Assembly: GCA_902464495.1 (NCBI GenBank)
Contig: CABQJK010000031.1
Location: 1 to 20,579, forward strand
DNA: 20,579 nucleotides
Reading direction: 5' to 3'
From: an uncultured Collinsella sp.
Lineage (GTDB): Bacteria > Actinomycetota > Coriobacteriia > Coriobacteriales > Coriobacteriaceae
Below the pieces are notes generated by a model. The model was not told the DNA's origin, did not search any database, and was given only the letters and a program-made list of their open reading frames with translations. The position numbers and the translations under genes are program-made. This document shows positions 15,026-20,579 of the stretch, piece after piece (position 1 is the first letter of the stretch; every line of letters begins with the position of its first letter).

Positions 15026-16003
15026 ATGTACCAGACGCGTAAGATCGGTGTGGTCGGCCAGGGCCACGTAGGAGCACATGTCGCCAACAGCCTGCTCATG
15101 CAGGGCATTGCCGATGAGCTGTACCTGTGCGATATCAATGAGGCCAAGGTGACATCCGAGGTCCAGGACCTGCGCGACTCCCTTTCGTTTGTCCCGTACA
15201 ACACCAAGATCGTCAACTGCTACGACCACTACGAGGAGCTGGCCTGCTGCGACGTCATCGTCAACGCCGCCGGCAAGGTCGCGCTGGCCGCTGGTAACCG
15301 CGACGGCGAGCTGTTCTTTACCACCGACGCCGCCCGCACCTTTGCCAAGCGCATCGTCGACGCCGGCTTTGGCGGCATCTTCGTCTCCATCTCCAACCCC
15401 TGCGACGTCGTGTGCACCGAGCTGTGGCACCTGACCGGCTACGATCCCAAGAAGATCATCGGCTCGGGCTGCGGCCTGGACTCCGCCCGCCTGCGCACCG
15501 AGATCTCCAAGAAGGTCGGCGTGAGCCCCAAGTCCATCGACGCCTACATGATCGGCGAGCACGGCTTTAGCCAACTTGCCGCCTTTAAGGCCGCAACCAT
15601 CGCCGGCAAGAGCCTCAACGAGCTTCAGGCCGAGAACCCCGACAAGTACGCGTTCGACCACATGGAGGTCGAGGAACTCGCGCGCAAGGGCGGCTATGTG
15701 ACCTACGCTGGCAAGCAGTGCACCGAGTACGCCGTCGCCAACTCCGCCGCGCGTGTCTGCGCCGCCGTGCTGCACAACGAGCAAGCCGTGCTTTCGGCCT
15801 CTACGCTCATGACCGGCCAGTATGGCCAGGAGGGCATCTTTACCTCCCTGCCGTGCGTGATCGGCGCCGAGGGCGTCGAGGAGGTCTACACGCTGGACCT
15901 GTCCGAGTACGAGCTCGAGGGCTTCCACAAGAGCTGCCAGCACATCCGCGACAACATCGCCCAGCTCGACTGGTGGGATGCCGAGGCCTACGACGCCAAG
16001 TAG
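15026..16003 (+). CDS. L-lactate / L-2-hydroxyisocaproate dehydrogenase-like protein
   Basis: A 325-residue NAD-dependent member of the LDH/MDH superfamily, expected to interconvert a 2-oxoacid and its L-2-hydroxyacid. The Rossmann loop is KIGVVGQGHVGAHVA (6-20), and D38 (CDINEAK) suits NADH. ISNPCDVV follows the coenzyme domain. GLDSARLR carries the Asp-Arg substrate pair and GEHGFSQ has the catalytic His. The substrate loop (KVALAAGNRDGELFFTTDA) lacks the usual lactate GQ-R or malate R-R pattern and is closer to L-hydroxyisocaproate dehydrogenases, so a branched or larger 2-oxoacid is plausible. AAAGGA lies 7 nt before the ATG at 15026. The 14582 upstream open frame is antisense to metA. 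A strong terminator follows, so the gene is monocistronic. Confidence 0.9.
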   Translation: MYQTRKIGVVGQGHVGAHVANSLLMQGIADELYLCDINEAKVTSEVQDLRDSLSFVPYNTKIVNCYDHYEELACCDVIVNAAGKVALAAGNRDGELFFTTDAARTFAKRIVDAGFGGIFVSISNPCDVVCTELWHLTGYDPKKIIGSGCGLDSARLRTEISKKVGVSPKSIDAYMIGEHGFSQLAAFKAATIAGKSLNELQAENPDKYAFDHMEVEELARKGGYVTYAGKQCTEYAVANSAARVCAAVLHNEQAVLSASTLMTGQYGQEGIFTSLPCVIGAEGVEEVYTLDLSEYELEGFHKSCQHIRDNIAQLDWWDAEAYDAK

Positions 16004-16044
16004 GTCGTTGGCTGCCGCAACCCTGCGAATCTAAGCGCGATACT

Positions 16045-16087
16045 AAGCGGGCCGCGCCGGAAACCCCGGCGCGGCCCGCTTTTTTTT
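16045..16087 (+). terminator. Rho-independent terminator of the 2-hydroxyacid dehydrogenase gene
   Basis: A perfect 16-bp stem, AAGCGGGCCGCGCCGG (16045-16060) against its complement (16066-16081), has a 5-nt loop and a run of eight Ts (16080-16087). It is the strongest terminator in the window. Confidence 0.96.
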
Positions 16088-16136
16088 GGCTCACGCGGCA
16101 CACTTGCGAATCGAAGGTGAATGGTTTTCCCGTTAC

Positions 16137-17105
16137 TTAGTACTGCTCGATGCCCATGTAGCGACGGATCTCGGGGCTGTGGTCGAACACCTTGCCGCGG
16201 GCGGCGCGCAGCTCGCAGCTCATAGCGTAGAAGAAGATCGGCTCTAGGAACGAACGCACGCTGGCAGGCACCTCGCCCACGCCGTACTCGAGCGCGTCGA
16301 GCACCATGATCGTGTCGGTGTGCGTGTTGAGGAACGCAAGCGCACGCTCCTCCATGGGGCGGCACTCGCCCGATCCGAGCTGCACAAAGTAGAACACGCC
16401 GGGCTCGGTAGCCTCGAAGGGGCCGTGGAAGTACTCGCCGGAGTGGATGTAGCAGCAGTGCTGCCACTGCATCTCCATGAGCGAGCAGATGGCCATGGCA
16501 TAGGTCTGGCTAAAGTTGGGGCCGGAACCCAGGATGTAGAAGAACTCGTGCTGCTGGCAGAGCTCGGCGAAGCGGGCGCCCAGCTCGGCGTTGACCTTCT
16601 CGCGCGCAGCGGGCAGCAGCGCGTCCATCTGCTTGAGGCCGGCGTACATGTCGGCGAGCGCCTCGTAGCCCTCCTGCTGGTCGAGCAGCTCGGCGGCGAT
16701 CAGAGCGCCGATGCCCTGCGGCACCTCGGCCTGCGACACACCCTCGCCCCACGGGTAGACCCAGGTGGTCCACTTGCCGTTGTCGATCTTGGAGCCCTCG
16801 CAGTCGGTCATGGCGACGACCTCGGCGCCGGCAGCCAGCGCCATCTCGCAACCGTCGACCACCTCCTGTGTGTTGCCGCTGTGGCTGCAGGCGATGACGA
16901 GCGACTTCTCGCCAAGGCTCTTGGGAGCCATCAGGCAGAACTCACGCGCGGTGTAGACCGTGGAGGTAAACGTAGTGGCCTCGCGCTTGAGCAGCTCATT
17001 GGCAGGCATCAGGTCGATCATCGAACCGCCGCAGGCGATCCAAAAGACGTTCTCGATCTTACCCTTGCGCTCGATGATTTCCTGGACCAGATCATGTGCG
17101 TTCAT
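16137..17105 (-). CDS. SIS-domain sugar isomerase / FrlB-like deglycase
   Basis: A 322-residue cytosolic protein with two SIS domains, like fructoselysine-6-phosphate deglycase (FrlB/FraB) and related glucosamine-phosphate isomerases/deaminases. The first SIS has ACGGSMID (24-31) and CSHSGNTQE (73-81) for the sugar phosphate. The second has GSGPNFSQTYA (193-203) and SGEYFHGPFE (222-231), where E224 is the candidate catalytic acid, matching the conserved E-x-x-HGP motif. Substrate is not proven: a phosphorylated Amadori product or amino sugar is likely. AAGGAGG lies 9 nt before the ATG. A promoter flanked by two GntR-like sites lies upstream, next to a GntR/UTRA regulator gene. No kinase or transporter gene is adjacent within the window. 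Confidence 0.87.
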   Translation of the reverse strand: MNAHDLVQEIIERKGKIENVFWIACGGSMIDLMPANELLKREATTFTSTVYTAREFCLMAPKSLGEKSLVIACSHSGNTQEVVDGCEMALAAGAEVVAMTDCEGSKIDNGKWTTWVYPWGEGVSQAEVPQGIGALIAAELLDQQEGYEALADMYAGLKQMDALLPAAREKVNAELGARFAELCQQHEFFYILGSGPNFSQTYAMAICSLMEMQWQHCCYIHSGEYFHGPFEATEPGVFYFVQLGSGECRPMEERALAFLNTHTDTIMVLDALEYGVGEVPASVRSFLEPIFFYAMSCELRAARGKVFDHSPEIRRYMGIEQY

Positions 17106-17161
17106 GCTGATGTTCCTCCTTGTGTGGCGACCTTGAGCGACAGCAGCTCATACCTGCGGTC

Positions 17162-17175
17162 GTTCTATGTTGTCC
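17162..17175. promoter_or_regulatory. Putative GntR operator, site A
   Basis: GTTCTATGTTGTCC overlaps the predicted transcription start of the deglycase gene, just downstream of its -10 box. It matches site B at 13 of 14 positions in pattern GTTCTATRTTGTYC. Confidence 0.55.
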
Positions 17176-17177
17176 TA

Positions 17178-17206
17178 TTTATACCACGCAAGCTACCGCA
17201 GGTGAA
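17178..17206 (-). promoter_or_regulatory. Promoter of the SIS deglycase gene
   Basis: On the minus strand, TTCACC (17206-17201) and TATAAA (17183-17178) are 17 nt apart. The predicted start near 17171 leaves a leader of about 65 nt. The inverted octamers ACCTGCGG (17152-17159) and CCGCAGGT (17196-17203) also surround it. Confidence 0.65.
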
Positions 17207-17223
17207 GTCATTTCAGTAAATTT

Positions 17224-17237
17224 GTTCTATATTGTTC
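17224..17237. promoter_or_regulatory. Putative GntR operator, site B
   Basis: GTTCTATATTGTTC lies upstream of the deglycase -35 box and just after the gntR stop. Its start is 62 bp from that of site A, about six helical turns, so both could be contacted from one DNA face. Confidence 0.55.
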
Positions 17238-17249
17238 CATCCGTGGACG

Positions 17250-18014
17250 TTAGATGTCGAACACGTAGCGCGAGCCCACGATCTTTTGACGGCCGAGCAG
17301 TAGAGGTCGCTCATCAAAATCGGTAAAGTACGCCTCCATGTAGAAGAGCGGCTCGCCGATCGGAACCTCGAGCAGTGGGGCCGCTTGGGCGTCGGCAAGT
17401 GCGATCTCCACGGTACAGGGGTCGGACTTGAGCGGCGCGCGACCCGAATGCTCGGCAACAAGCGCAAAGATCGAGTTGTCGGTAAGGTCCTCCTCGGTCA
17501 GCGTTTGCAGATACGGGTGGTCGACCAGCACAAAGGCGTTGTTCTCGAGCATGACGGGGATGCCATCGGCCGTACGCACGCGCTCGACCACGATAAGCTC
17601 GCAGCCGGGTTCCACGCCAAAAAACGCCGCGTCTTCGCGCGTCGCCGCGACCACCGTGCGCGACACCAGACGCGCGCCCGGCACCATATCGTTGGCAGCA
17701 CAGCCCTCGGTAAAGCTCTGGACATCGCCTTTTTGGACAATCTTGCGCTTGAGCTTGGGAGCGCATACAAAGGTGCCCCTCCCCTGCTGGCGGTTAAGGT
17801 ACCCCGCGCGCGACAGCTCCTCGATGGCACGGCGCACGGTGATGCGCCCCACGCCGTAGGACTTCGCGAGCTCCATCTCGGAAGGAATGCGAGAACCGGT
17901 CGGATATACTCCGCGCGCAATCTCGCCCTTCAGGTCATCCATAACCTGCTGGTACAGCGGCACGGCGGGCACGTCAGCGCGCTCGGAACGCTCAGTTTTG
18001 TTATCGGTTGCCAT
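17250..18014 (-). CDS. GntR-family regulator with UTRA effector domain (HutC subfamily)
   Basis: A 254-residue transcription factor. The winged helix spans about 18-85: PLYQQVMDDLKGEIARGVYPTG, RIPSEMELAKSYGVGRITVRRAIEELSRAGYL and a QQGRGTFV wing are classic GntR features. The UTRA ligand domain (about 100-254) ends in PLLLGRQKIVGSRYVFDI. UTRA regulators usually respond to sugar phosphates or amino sugars. Here the next gene in the same direction is an SIS deglycase whose promoter is flanked by two matching sites, so it probably represses that gene. GGAG lies 7 nt before the ATG at 18014 and overlaps the end of recQ, whose stop is only 2 nt away, so translation is probably coupled. No terminator separates it from the deglycase gene. 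Confidence 0.93.
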   Translation of the reverse strand: MATDNKTERSERADVPAVPLYQQVMDDLKGEIARGVYPTGSRIPSEMELAKSYGVGRITVRRAIEELSRAGYLNRQQGRGTFVCAPKLKRKIVQKGDVQSFTEGCAANDMVPGARLVSRTVVAATREDAAFFGVEPGCELIVVERVRTADGIPVMLENNAFVLVDHPYLQTLTEEDLTDNSIFALVAEHSGRAPLKSDPCTVEIALADAQAAPLLEVPIGEPLFYMEAYFTDFDERPLLLGRQKIVGSRYVFDI

Positions 18015-18016
18015 CG

Positions 18017-19996
18017 TTATGCTCCATCCCGTGCGTGCTCGGCTTCAAACTCTTCAATCGCCGCCATAAACTGATCACCAAAGCTGTCAGCCTTTTTCTC
18101 ACCAATGCCGTTGACCTGGATAAGCTCATCGCGTGTCTGCGGGCGCAGGCGGCACAAGCCGCGCAGGGCCTTGTCGGAGAAGACCATGTACGGCGCCATC
18201 TCCAGCTCGGTCGAGATCTCCTTGCGCAGGGCGCGCAGGCGCTCGAACAGCTCGGCATCGTCACCCACGCGCGAGCGCTGATCCAGCTCGGCCTCCTCGC
18301 GCAGCAGATCAACCGCACGGCGGGCGCGTGCCGAGGCCTTGCGCTTGGACGCGCGACGCTTAACGGTAAAGGCGAACGCCTCATCCTCGACCTCGCCGGC
18401 ACGCGGGCCCAGCCCAACGACCGGGTACTGCCCCTGCGAGGTGGCCAGATAACCGCGGCCGCACAGCTGGCCGATGATGTCCTTGATGCGCCCGACCGAT
18501 TCGCTCGACAGCTCACCGTAGCCGCGGTCCTCGTCCAGATGCATCTGGCGAATGCGCTCGGTGTTGCCGCCGTGGAGCACGTCGGCGATCAGCGACTTGC
18601 CAAAACGCATGGGACGCGTGGCCACATAGCGCACGGCAGCGCGGGCCATATCGGTGACGTCCTCGACCTCGAACTGCGTGAGGCAGTTGCTGCAGTTGCC
18701 GCAGCCCTCGGCTTCGTCCGTGGCGGTGCCGCCCGCGGCGGCTGCCGCATGCTCGGCCGCGGCCTCGTCGCCAAAGTAGCGCAACATGTATTCGCGCAGG
18801 CAGCCGGTGGTATTGCAGTAGCCCTCCATCTGGCTGAGCAGACGATATCGATTCTGGAGCGCCCACGCGCGTTGCTCGTCGTCAAGTGCCTCGTCGGCAG
18901 CATCTCCGCGGTCGATCAAAAAGCGGCGCATGCGAAAATCGTTGCCGTTCCACAGCAGGTGGCAGCTGGCCGGGTCGCCATCGCGGCCGGCGCGGCCCGC
19001 CTCCTGGTAGTAGGCCTCGATGCTCTCGGGCACGTTGTTGTGAATCACGTAGCGCACGTTGGGCTTGTCGATGCCCATACCAAAGGCGTTGGTGGCAACC
19101 ATCACCTGGATGTCGTCGTCGATAAAGGCGCGCTGGCTTTGGCGGCGGGCGTCATTGCCCATGCCGGCATGGTAGCGCCCCACGCGAATGCCACTGGGGT
19201 CCAGCGCCTCGGCAAGCTCGCCGGCCAGAGCATCGACCGTCTTGCGGGTCGAGCAATACACGATGCCGCTCTCGCTCGAATGCGCGATCACGTAGTCGCG
19301 CACCCAGGCGGTCTTGGCCTTGTCGCCCATCTCTTCGCAACCAAAGTAGAGGTTCTTGCGATCGAAGCCCGTCACCACCGTCGCCGGGTTTTGCAGGCCG
19401 AGCATCTGCTGAATGTCCGCGCGTACGCGCTCGGTCGCCGTGGCGGTAAAGGCCGCCACGATAGGGCGTTGCGGCAGGGAATCGATGAACTCACGAATCT
19501 GCAGATAGGCGGGGCGGAAATCCTGGCCCCATTGGCTCACGCAATGGGCCTCGTCAATGGCCACGAGCGGAACGCCGATGCCGCCTTCGGCCGCAGCTTC
19601 CTGCGCAAAGGCCAGAAAGCGTGGCTCGAGCAGGCGCTCGGGCGCCACGTACATAAGCTGGTAGCGGCCCTCGCGCGCCCGCCTGAGCACGGTGTTTTGC
19701 TGGGCCGGAGTAAGGCTGGAGTTGAGATAGCTGGGTCGCGCACCCGCCGCGAGCAACGCACGGGTCTGGTCCTCCATAAGCGACAGCAGCGGACTCACCA
19801 CAAAGGTAATGCCGGGCAGCATGAGCGCGGGCACCTGGTAGCAAATGGACTTGCCGGCGCCTGTGGGCATAACGCCCAGAGCATCGCGACCGGCAAGGAT
19901 CGCATCGACCATGCGGTCCTGCCCCGGGCGAAACGAGGTATAGCCAAAATAGGCGCCGAGCGTGTCGAGCGCCATCTGCTGCATGCTATCGGTCAT
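18017..19996 (-). CDS. recQ: ATP-dependent DNA helicase RecQ
   Basis: A 659-residue 3'-5' DNA helicase of repair and recombination. The Q-motif region FGYTSFRPGQ (17-26) comes first. Walker A is PTGAGKS (44-50), followed by VVSPLLSLMEDQ. The DEAH box is DEAHCVSQWGQDFRPAY (148-164), including the RecQ aromatic-rich loop. Motif V is ATNAFGMGIDKPNVR and motif VI is QEAGRAGRDG (331-340). The RQC zinc site uses C399, C432, C435 and C438 (CGNCSNC). The region between C399 and C432 is longer than in E. coli RecQ (609 residues) and Ala-rich. An HRDC domain ends the protein (about 570-655). The start at 19996 is supported by AGGA 5 nt upstream and the TATAAT box 32 nt upstream; the in-frame ATG at 19984 is an alternative. 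gntR follows directly. Confidence 0.96.
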   Translation of the reverse strand: MTDSMQQMALDTLGAYFGYTSFRPGQDRMVDAILAGRDALGVMPTGAGKSICYQVPALMLPGITFVVSPLLSLMEDQTRALLAAGARPSYLNSSLTPAQQNTVLRRAREGRYQLMYVAPERLLEPRFLAFAQEAAAEGGIGVPLVAIDEAHCVSQWGQDFRPAYLQIREFIDSLPQRPIVAAFTATATERVRADIQQMLGLQNPATVVTGFDRKNLYFGCEEMGDKAKTAWVRDYVIAHSSESGIVYCSTRKTVDALAGELAEALDPSGIRVGRYHAGMGNDARRQSQRAFIDDDIQVMVATNAFGMGIDKPNVRYVIHNNVPESIEAYYQEAGRAGRDGDPASCHLLWNGNDFRMRRFLIDRGDAADEALDDEQRAWALQNRYRLLSQMEGYCNTTGCLREYMLRYFGDEAAAEHAAAAAGGTATDEAEGCGNCSNCLTQFEVEDVTDMARAAVRYVATRPMRFGKSLIADVLHGGNTERIRQMHLDEDRGYGELSSESVGRIKDIIGQLCGRGYLATSQGQYPVVGLGPRAGEVEDEAFAFTVKRRASKRKASARARRAVDLLREEAELDQRSRVGDDAELFERLRALRKEISTELEMAPYMVFSDKALRGLCRLRPQTRDELIQVNGIGEKKADSFGDQFMAAIEEFEAEHARDGA

Positions 19997-20027
19997 GGTT
20001 TCCTAACGTCCAAGTCATCTGCCGCCG

Positions 20028-20033
20028 ATTATA
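20028..20033 (-). promoter_or_regulatory. -10 box of recQ
   Basis: A perfect TATAAT on the minus strand lies 32 nt before the recQ ATG. The expected -35 position is GC-rich (CGGCGC), so only the -10 is called. Confidence 0.55.
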
Positions 20034-20086
20034 CGCCGCCACACGGACCAGCGCCGCACGGCTGCCGGCCACGCTCATTCTGCGGG

Positions 20087-20142
20087 TAGTCATTGGGGAC
20101 GTTCTTGAATGACTAGTCGTTTAAGAACGTCCCCAACGACTA
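20087..20142. repeat. 56-nt near-perfect palindrome
   Basis: Two 28-nt arms meet at GACTAGTC. Each contains GGGGACGTTCTT or its complement AAGAACGTCCCC. Only three positions are not Watson-Crick paired, and two of these can form G.T wobbles. There is no T run, so it is more like a REP/MITE-type element than a terminator. Confidence 0.85.
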
Positions 20143-20163
20143 TCTTGATAAGCGCGGAAACGT

Positions 20164-20285
20164 CGCCGGTTGAGCATAAGCCAGCGAAAACGCCCCTAAG
20201 CGAGCAAGGTGACGTGAAAGAGGAGGGAAGCGTACTTTGGTACGCGACCGACGATTGAACGTCAGATTGCCGCTTAGGGGCGTTT
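20164..20285. other. Candidate structured RNA or structured repeat
   Basis: AAACGCCCCTAAGCG (20188-20202) pairs perfectly with 20271-20285. After a bulged A, GCAA (20204-20207) pairs with TTGC (20267-20270). After a 2x2 internal loop, TGACGT (20210-20215) pairs with ACGTCA (20259-20264). Unpaired GAAAGAGGAGGGAA and GACCGACGATTGA then flank a GCGTAC-TTTG-GTACGC hairpin (20230-20245). A separate hairpin precedes it (20164-20186, one mismatch). Strand and function are unknown. Confidence 0.6.
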
Positions 20286-20298
20286 GCAGCGTCGAGCT

Positions 20299-20326
20299 GT
20301 TACGCGGTTTGGTAAAACCGAGTAAC
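20299..20326 (-). other. Hairpin abutting the stop codon of the right-hand GntR gene
   Basis: On the minus strand, GTTAC and CGGTTT pair with AAACCG and GTAAC around a TACC loop, with one mismatch. The stem starts at the base directly after the stop codon. No T run follows, so it may protect the 3' end or act as a weak terminator. Confidence 0.5.
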
Positions 20327-20579
20327 TTACATCACCATGACGTAGCGGCTGCCCACGTAGTACTGCTTGCCGAGCAAAACCGGCTCACCGTTGGGACCAG
20401 TAAAGCCGGCGCGCAGGTTGAGCAGCGGGTCGTGCGGGGCAATGCCCAGCTCGGCCGCCTGCTCGGCGTTGGCGCGAACGGCCTCGACCGTGCGGTAGCC
20501 AACCGAGACAATCGGCGTTCCGCCAACACGCTCGACCTCGGCAAAAATCGACTTGTCCTCAAGATCGGCCGTCAACAGC
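20327..20579 (-). CDS. GntR-family regulator, C-terminal part of UTRA domain (cut by window edge)
   Basis: Only the last 83 or so residues are inside the window; the 5' end lies beyond base 20579. The readable part (LTADLEDKSIFAEVERVGG onward, ending PVLLGKQYYVGSRYVMVM) aligns by eye with the C-terminus of the GntR/UTRA protein at 17250-18014, which has LTEEDLTDNSIFALV and LLLGRQKIVGSRYVFDI. It therefore should be a second HutC-type regulator. Its DNA-binding domain and target cannot be seen. An apparent start within the window at 20575 is a TTG codon in mid-domain, not a real start. It is separated from recQ by a 330-bp structured spacer, so it is probably a separate transcription unit. Confidence 0.82.
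   Translation of the reverse strand, partial: LLTADLEDKSIFAEVERVGGTPIVSVGYRTVEAVRANAEQAAELGIAPHDPLLNLRAGFTGPNGEPVLLGKQYYVGSRYVMVM

Larger units (their letters stand above)
19997..20326. other. 330-bp intergenic region upstream of recQ
   Basis: No gene is supported. In order it holds the recQ -10 box, the 56-nt palindrome, a small hairpin, the large interrupted helix and a hairpin touching the stop of the right-hand gntR. Over half of it is self-complementary. Confidence 0.75.

Noticed and set aside
16088..16136. Terminator for the SIS deglycase gene from the 16045 hairpin read on the minus strand
   Set aside because: On the minus strand the hairpin is followed by mixed sequence, not a T run; it is mainly a plus-strand terminator.
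18008..20089. 693-codon open frame on the plus strand opposite recQ
   Set aside because: High-GC codon bias keeps the antisense frame open. The product has low-complexity His/Ala/Gly composition and no recognisable domain, while recQ on the other strand is certain.
20573..20575. Start codon of the right-hand GntR gene inside the window
   Set aside because: The codon is TTG in mid-UTRA domain and the frame continues past the window edge.

Overview
The window is moderately high-GC bacterial DNA, dense in genes, with strong Shine-Dalgarno (SD) sites such as GGAGG and AAGGAG. The gene content and the recurrent palindromic intergenic elements (TCCACGCTC arrays, a GGGGACGTTCTT palindrome, and others) suggest an anaerobic gut actinomycete of the Coriobacteriia, most like Collinsella. 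This placement is an inference from style and gene content; no rRNA or marker gene is present to prove it.

Layout, left to right. A DMT/EamA exporter (-) is followed by a lone tRNA-Val(GAC) with its own promoter and terminator, then a small DUF5710 zinc-ribbon-like protein (+). Next comes a compact divergent type II restriction-modification system: a Sau3AI/MutH-like GATC endonuclease (-) and a C5-cytosine methyltransferase (+), sharing a 141-bp intergenic region that contains two GATC sites. A short unknown protein (+) converges on an AlbA_2 (Schlafen-type)/ATPase-like/winged-helix protein (-), whose upstream region carries two 73-bp operator-like blocks. A large M16C metallopeptidase of the PreP type (+) and 5-formyltetrahydrofolate cyclo-ligase (+) follow, with a pair of inverted-repeat elements between them. 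Then come an AbiEi-like antitoxin/nuclease fusion (-), homoserine O-acyltransferase MetA (-), a divergent lactate/2-hydroxyacid dehydrogenase-like gene (+) with a textbook terminator, and a leftward unit recQ-gntR-SIS deglycase. The right edge cuts through a second GntR/UTRA regulator.

Functional links. The two restriction-modification genes form one unit. The GntR/UTRA regulator and the FrlB-like deglycase form a likely amino-sugar or Amadori-product module: two copies of a GTTCTATRTTGTYC-type site flank the deglycase promoter. gntR starts 2 nt after the recQ stop, so it is probably translationally coupled to recQ. The other genes look like independent housekeeping genes.

The most unusual material is intergenic. 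It includes (i) three loci of a TCCACGCTC element with fixed 29/22-nt spacing; (ii) two identically built inverted-repeat units between the peptidase and the cyclo-ligase; (iii) twin operator blocks upstream of the AlbA_2 gene; and (iv) between recQ and the right-hand gntR, a 56-nt palindrome followed by a roughly 120-nt region that folds as a long interrupted helix with a purine-rich internal loop, a candidate structured RNA or mobile repeat.
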